This document shows positions 58,958 through 64,000 of a stretch of DNA of 64,000 nt, one piece after another. Position numbers and translations under genes: made by a program. The stretch covers positions 2,046,001 to 2,110,000 of the forward strand of contig CP025322.1 of the NCBI GenBank assembly GCA_004014935.1, written 5' to 3'. This DNA is from Saccharomycopsis malanga. Its lineage: Eukaryota > Ascomycota > Saccharomycetes > Ascoideales > Saccharomycopsidaceae. Positions within the stretch are counted from its first letter, which is position 1; every line of letters starts with the position of its first letter. The notes below the pieces were generated by a model, which did not search any database, was not told the origin of the DNA, and saw only the letters and a program-made list of their open reading frames with translations.

Positions 58958-61200
58958 GCATTTTAAAGCAATCCAAGCACTATATAACCCTTTTCTGGAT
59001 ATTTATCCTTTGGTTTAGCTCATCCCTTTGCAATACTCTTCTAAAAGAAGTCACCGTCCCTCAGGCAGTCTGATGCTATTGTTAGCGAAACTGCGTCACA
59101 TTGCATGCTAGCGCTTGAACTTGCATCAACACACATTTGCCGTTCTCCATCAATCATTCGTCAAAACTTCAAAACGTCCTGCTGAGCAGACTTGTTTTTT
59201 CCTTAATACTATGATATTACCTCCTCTAACACAATTGTCTAAGATAATTGTTGCATTGTCTGAATAAAAAGGACTTAAACCCTCCACACCATTTATTTGG
59301 CCGGAAAAACAGGCAATCTCGCCTGCATCATCATCTGCATCATCCTGCGTTAACATGCATGTACCTACAGCAGTTGAAACCTGTTAGCCTCTGCTCTTTA
59401 AACAGCAAGTAGAATCATGAAAACGTTGAAAGCTGCTTTTTGAGTGACAAGTTTGATAGTGTCAGTGTATTTTATATATATTTTGTTCTTCAGAGTTGCG
59501 AACCGACCTTTTTTGAAAAAAGTACGTCTAAAGTGGCTTCAGAACAGATGTGCAATAGTATAAGATTGTGTTTTCCTATATATCCCAAACTGGCGTAGGT
59601 TATTTTCGATAATTCTAATTTAAGCTGCTACGGAAAAGCAATTAAAGTTGCCGTTCAAGATGCAGTCCCTGGAATTGTTTGAGGATAGTGTGAGCCAAGG
59701 GTTTACCATTGTAAGGGGCGGCTGTGATGGAAATATTGGCACGTCTCAAAATGAAGACATCCTCGAAAGCCGGTCATTGTTCAGTGCAATATCCTTAATA
59801 GTGGGGACCGGGCTGGATTGAGAGAATGACTTTGAATGGTACGTTGTTGCTATGGTATTGTTTTACTAGATTGAGGGCAAATTTAAGGGTGCATGTGAAT
59901 TGTGATCTTATCATAGTAATTTCCCAAATCGAGACAACTTTGAGGGCAAATTTAAGGGTGCATGTGAATTGTGATCTTATCATAGTAATTTCCCAAATCG
60001 AGACAACTTCTATGAGTTTTCTGAATGACGTGCCGCTATTATTGAGTCAGCTTTCGTCAAGAAACATGGCATCGAACCCATACAACATGATGGTAAATGG
60101 AATGACAAGGTCAGGTTGTTGAAAAATCACTGGTAAGAGTGGCCTTGCCTCCAAATAAAGAGAGCAGTGAACTCTCAAACCGAGACCATTATCTTCCTTA
60201 AACATCGACGATAGACGCATTATCAAAGAAGAAACCAATAAACCTTTGCAAAAGAACTTTGTTCAAACCAAACTCCCTGATCATTATGCTGTCCCTAAAT
60301 CATATAATGTAGATATGCAATTGGTTATTGACCACATACCCAATTACTCCTTCAATCTCTTCCATTTTTATAGGGGAGGAAAGCGACGCCAGTTTGGGCA
60401 ATATTCAAACTTTACCATTCTCCAATATTTTCCTTAATAGTCACACGTGTAGAGATATTATTACAAAATTCAAAAACTGTATCTTATCAAAGCTGTAAGT
60501 TTACAAATGGTGATATGTAAATTGTGTTGTTACAAATCCCATCAATAGCTTTTCCGTTATGATTTTCTGAAATGTCAATAGCGAAATGGATCTGGTTTCT
60601 GTTCATTTTTGAAAGACACCCAGTCTGTTTGGTTAATTGCCAGTTTTTTGGGTGGTGCCATGAATGATTGCAATTCCAGGATTATATACATTCAACAAGT
60701 CAGGTAGGCTTGGCAATTCAATGTAACTATTATTACACCATGAATCTAACAGAGTCGCTTTGAGAAAATGTTCTTTCTGCTCAATTCTCCCTACAGAACC
60801 TAAAATAAATTACATATACTACTCAACAAAACATTAATCTCTAAGAACGCCTCACTTTCCCTAAATCATTTCAAGATATTTCTCTAACAATCCGAGAAAA
60901 CTGAGTAAACGTTTCGTTTGCACATTCCTCTGATTTATGGTTATTCTCAACAATCTTTAAACTTGATATTTTTCAGTAGTTGTAGAAAACCAAATATTGA
61001 TGTATTATCGCCATACTTATTTAGCGATAACCAATCCTTAACTGAAATAGCGGTTTCAATATTGAGATTTGATATGATGTTTGATACTAGACAAATGTCT
61101 TGTGATTTATAGAGAACTCATATAATCAATATTACTATTTTGCTGAGTAAAGACGAGTAGTTGAGGTGGTCTGTATTGACTAAGAAAGAGCTCTAACAGT
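58958..61200. other. Gene-poor region with possible decayed gene
   Basis: About 2.2 kb without an intact gene. Short coding-like frames occur on both strands between 59640 and 61110, and a 69-base tandem duplication lies at 59873-60010. This is compatible with an old host pseudogene, but I cannot name a parent. The right part (60440-61110) is AT-rich. Confidence 0.35.
59873..60010. repeat. Exact 69-base tandem duplication
   Basis: Two adjacent copies (59873-59941 and 59942-60010) are identical except for the last base. 69 is a multiple of three, so an overlapping frame stays open. The near identity implies a recent event. Confidence 0.95.
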
Positions 61201-61290
61201 TGGATTTCCCCACTGGTTTTATCAAGTTTCTTTGGAAATAGCGCGTGTATACGAAACAAACTGCTGTGTACTGGGTTCGCTATTATTGGC
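61201..61290 (+). repeat. SINE-like 3-prime fragment
   Basis: TTTCCCCACTGGTTTTATCAAG, then AATAGCGCGTGTATACGAAAC and GTACTGGG: the last part of the CCCCACTG subfamily, without its head and with only a stub of tail. It lies 120 bases beyond the CDC53 stop. Confidence 0.75.
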
Positions 61291-61413
61291 CCAACAACTA
61301 AGAAAGAAACACTCATTGCATTTTACAAGGAATCAAATTTCAGACATGTATTGAGTATCAATTATAAATACAAGATACGAAATACAAATGACAAAAAAAG
61401 AAGCACCAGATAC

Positions 61414-63750
61414 CTAGGCAAGATAATCGTATGTATCGGCGTTGATTCTTCTCAAATACTCTCTATCAATCAAGCTATCAATTGCTTTTTTGATGTCTGA
61501 GACAGAAGCCTTGAATCTTGAATGTGATTGCTGGATGACTTCGTTTACAAGTAAGACATGTTTCAACTGTTTCCGTGCCTTCATTATTCTTACAATGCAA
61601 GCCTGCAAAAACATTTCTCTTCCTTTGTTGATTTCCTTTGTGGTTTCCTCCAACTCGTGGCGCTGTTCGATTTTGATGTTAGTGGCAAAGTTCACTCTCA
61701 TTTTCTTGGATCTATACTCTTTCACAACGGTGAACGTTGTATCTGGATGAGACGTTTTGTCGGCATCCGGCGGCGACTGGCTCAAAAGTTTGTAGCGGAT
61801 CAACGGAGCAATGTTTCCGCTCAAGTGTTCCTCGGGCAATTTGGTGATTTCGAGCAACTCCGAAAAGGTGTACGAGTCTTTGTCGTTGAACGGCAAGATT
61901 ATCGCCATTTGAAAAGTGGTCATAGTCAATATAAATGGGGGTTTTCCTGGTTTAGAGATGTTGGCTTTGATTTCGCCACGGCACAAATTCCAAATCCATT
62001 TTAATTGTCTCCCAGTGTGTTTTTCATTGTAAAGTTTTTCCAACGCCTCGTAAGTTGGCTGCAACTGCTTAGGCAATTGGAATGTATGCTTGAACGGTGA
62101 GAAGGGCCACATGGTTTCTGCAAGCACGTAAATGTTGAAGTCATCGAGAATCTCGCTGGCATTCTGCTGCGCCGGCACGTATTGTGCAAAGGACGCCTTA
62201 AGATCGTTCGAGGCCTTCATATCTTGGAACATTTTTGTCATTTTGGAGGTGTACTCGATAGAGTTTTCCTTCTGCAAGCGACTGATGACGCTTTCTTCCA
62301 CCTCGAGCGACAACGAGCTGCCGTAAATCAACCGTTTGGCCAAAAGCTTACGGTAGTGGCTTTCAAAGGCGTCCTTGTCCGTGACAAACTTGAAGATGGT
62401 CATGACATCGTTCTTGGACATGTCGCTGCTGAGGTCGCTTTCTCGGACGTTCTTGCGCATAAGCAAGTCTGCGTACTTGGCAAGATACTCGGGGGTTTTA
62501 GGGGTTCCGCGGTACCCTGCTGGACAGGCAATGGCGTTTTTATTGATGAATCCGCGGCACGCGTTGTCCAAGGCTTTGACGAAGATTGGGTCGTTAAGGA
62601 ATGCCCTGCGGACAACAGAAACAAACCGGTCGTACACGGAAATGAGTGTTTTGATGTACAATTTCTTCTGCTGGTCTGTGCTGAGCACATTTGGTGCTGT
62701 GCGTTTATGTTTCTTGGCGTCTGTTTCTGGTTTCGCATTCACCTCCAAGTTGTCAATTCTGCGCAATCCTTCCTCTTTGATAAAGTTCTCAAATGCCCTG
62801 GCCAACGGATCCAACGTGCTCGGCACCTTTTGCAACAAGACAAACATTCTATTGATGTGGTCAATCTGGTCCTGCTCAAGCAAGCGGCCAAACTCTGCGT
62901 ACATGGCCTCCGCGTGGTTTTCGATCAACGATCTGTACACCACCTCTAAAAGCGGCCGTTTGCTACGTTCGTCTAGATATCCGTTGGACAATGACTTCTC
63001 CTCATGGATTCTGATCTCTGCTCTTTTCATGTAATCGATAATGTTGTGTGTTTTGAGGTATTCCTTCGATTCCTTGCTGTAAAACTCCAAGGTTGTCGCC
63101 AAAAACGGTTTCTCAAACTTGTCTATATAGATTCCCAAGTTTGGTTTTTTCAAGTCTTGGATATCGATGCCGAGCATCACAAACGACTTGATTGAATACG
63201 AAAGAAGCGTTGGGTTGATAGGCAAATTCAGTCTTTGTAGCCTGATCTGCTCTAGAATCTCCGCCACCAAAGTCTCGCAGTTGAGATCAAACATATGGGC
63301 ACGCCACGTCAACAACGTCAACGTGTTTACATCGTAAACGTCCCGCCGCCCATCGCTTCTCTCCTTCGAAACCCAATACCTGTTCATGTAGTCAAACACG
63401 TTATTCAAATACCCAGCGCCAATCGTCAATCTCCGCCAGCGAGCCACATAGAACTCTAAAAACGTCTCGTCATTCTTCTTCGACAACGACTGCACATATT
63501 TGACCAAAAACTCCTGCAATTTGGCGTAGATCTCCGAGCCCACTAATAACACATTTTGACTGCTCGCCATCGAAGACACATTGCCGCCGCGTGACCTCGA
63601 CACACAGTAGTTGTATATCGCCGTGTACGCTTCCATATAGCCCTCTGGATTCACGCCATCAGCTGTGTTATCTGTCCCAAGAATCTTGTACAAACTGGGC
63701 TCAATAAAAGCCCACGTAGCCTCCAAACTGTCCGAATGTGGTAATGGCAT
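61414..63750 (-). CDS. CDC53: Cullin Cdc53, scaffold of SCF ubiquitin ligases
   Basis: This 778-residue cullin holds Skp1/F-box substrates at its N terminus and Rbx1/E2 at its C terminus, driving G1/S and other cell-cycle degradation. The N terminus ATWAFIEPSLYKIL is the Skp1-facing helix. The cullin homology region has LVYRSLIENHAEAMYAEF-like and RLIYGSSLSLEVEESVISRL segments (about 460-490). The C-terminal winged helix carries the neddylation site RIMKARK (K724) followed by SRFKASVSDIKKAID, and the protein ends YDYLA. Length and order match Cdc53/CUL1. Confidence 0.95.
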   Translation of the reverse strand: MPLPHSDSLEATWAFIEPSLYKILGTDNTADGVNPEGYMEAYTAIYNYCVSRSRGGNVSSMASSQNVLLVGSEIYAKLQEFLVKYVQSLSKKNDETFLEFYVARWRRLTIGAGYLNNVFDYMNRYWVSKERSDGRRDVYDVNTLTLLTWRAHMFDLNCETLVAEILEQIRLQRLNLPINPTLLSYSIKSFVMLGIDIQDLKKPNLGIYIDKFEKPFLATTLEFYSKESKEYLKTHNIIDYMKRAEIRIHEEKSLSNGYLDERSKRPLLEVVYRSLIENHAEAMYAEFGRLLEQDQIDHINRMFVLLQKVPSTLDPLARAFENFIKEEGLRRIDNLEVNAKPETDAKKHKRTAPNVLSTDQQKKLYIKTLISVYDRFVSVVRRAFLNDPIFVKALDNACRGFINKNAIACPAGYRGTPKTPEYLAKYADLLMRKNVRESDLSSDMSKNDVMTIFKFVTDKDAFESHYRKLLAKRLIYGSSLSLEVEESVISRLQKENSIEYTSKMTKMFQDMKASNDLKASFAQYVPAQQNASEILDDFNIYVLAETMWPFSPFKHTFQLPKQLQPTYEALEKLYNEKHTGRQLKWIWNLCRGEIKANISKPGKPPFILTMTTFQMAIILPFNDKDSYTFSELLEITKLPEEHLSGNIAPLIRYKLLSQSPPDADKTSHPDTTFTVVKEYRSKKMRVNFATNIKIEQRHELEETTKEINKGREMFLQACIVRIMKARKQLKHVLLVNEVIQQSHSRFKASVSDIKKAIDSLIDREYLRRINADTYDYLA

Positions 63751-63970
63751 TGCTGTTCTATTAACTCTCTACTATTTCTCTAATATATGTCTTTTATCGC
63801 CTGGTCTCTTTAATAGCCTAATCTCTTTAATAGCCTAATCTCTTCAAATATCTAATATCTAATCTCTTTTATCGCCTCAACTATCTCAACACTAGTCGCT
63901 ATGGGCGCTAAACTCTTTTGATCACTTCTATCTCTCAATTGTCACTCAAAATTCATCAAAAACTCACAAA

Positions 63971-64000
63971 ATGAACAGACAATCCTACAATATCTCTGTC
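63971..64000 (+). CDS. Start of a further gene, cut by the window edge
   Basis: An ATG preceded by an AAA context opens a frame (MNRQSYNISV) that runs off the window. It is divergent from CDC53 with 220 bases between. Ten codons are too few to identify it. Confidence 0.35.
   Translation, partial: MNRQSYNISV

Overview
The window looks like a chromosome segment of a budding yeast (Saccharomycotina). Genes are compact and nearly intron-free, TATA boxes are AT-rich, and protein families are typically fungal (SCS7, ERV25, RRP42, ATG16, BEM3, TOA1, PFK1, BRE2, HAS1, MDV1, CDC53). The elongator tRNA-Met appears to carry an intron. CTG codons are uncommon and, in PFK1 and ERV25, fall where relatives carry Ser/Thr or polar residues. 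I therefore lean towards the CTG-Ser clade (Candida/Debaryomyces relatives), as an inference.

Layout, left to right: SCS7 (+), a Vps3844-type membrane protein (+), a small Asn-rich protein (+), ERV25 (+), RRP42 (+), three-exon ATG16 (-), a large YML020W-like protein (+), BEM3 (+), TOA1 (-), a SLK19-like coiled coil (+), PFK1 (+), a leucine-rich-repeat-like orphan (+), BRE2 (-), NSE1 without its RING (+), a 27-residue metallothionein (+), HAS1 (-), a PhoD-like phosphatase (+), an unrecognised 944-residue protein (+), MDV1 (-), tRNA-Met (-), an unrecognised helical protein (-), CDC53 (-), and the first codons of a further gene at the right edge. These are unrelated housekeeping genes. The closest functional links are between secretion and polarity genes (SCS7, ERV25, BEM3) and between cell-cycle or chromosome genes (SLK19-like, NSE1, CDC53).

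The remarkable part is between the genes. About 25 loci carry one dispersed, tRNA-headed repeat with the organisation of a SINE: pol III A and B boxes, a shared body, a strongly conserved 3-prime core and an (ATT)n tail. By my reading they fill roughly 5 kb of this 64 kb. They fall into at least three subfamilies, including a short form that has lost the B box through one shared internal deletion yet is present several times. Copies often sit tail-to-tail. One tail has grown into a perfect (ATT)98 tract directly before a gene, and one pair brackets a minisatellite that has captured the 3-prime ends of two convergent genes. A second repeat (here called Q) abuts the same body or tail at two places, once exactly where the tRNA head normally ends, which is what the 3-prime end of a LINE partner would look like.

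Other intergenic material includes a broken Ty1/copia-type remnant with LTR-like pieces, several minisatellites, and some long AT-rich stretches with nothing recognisable.
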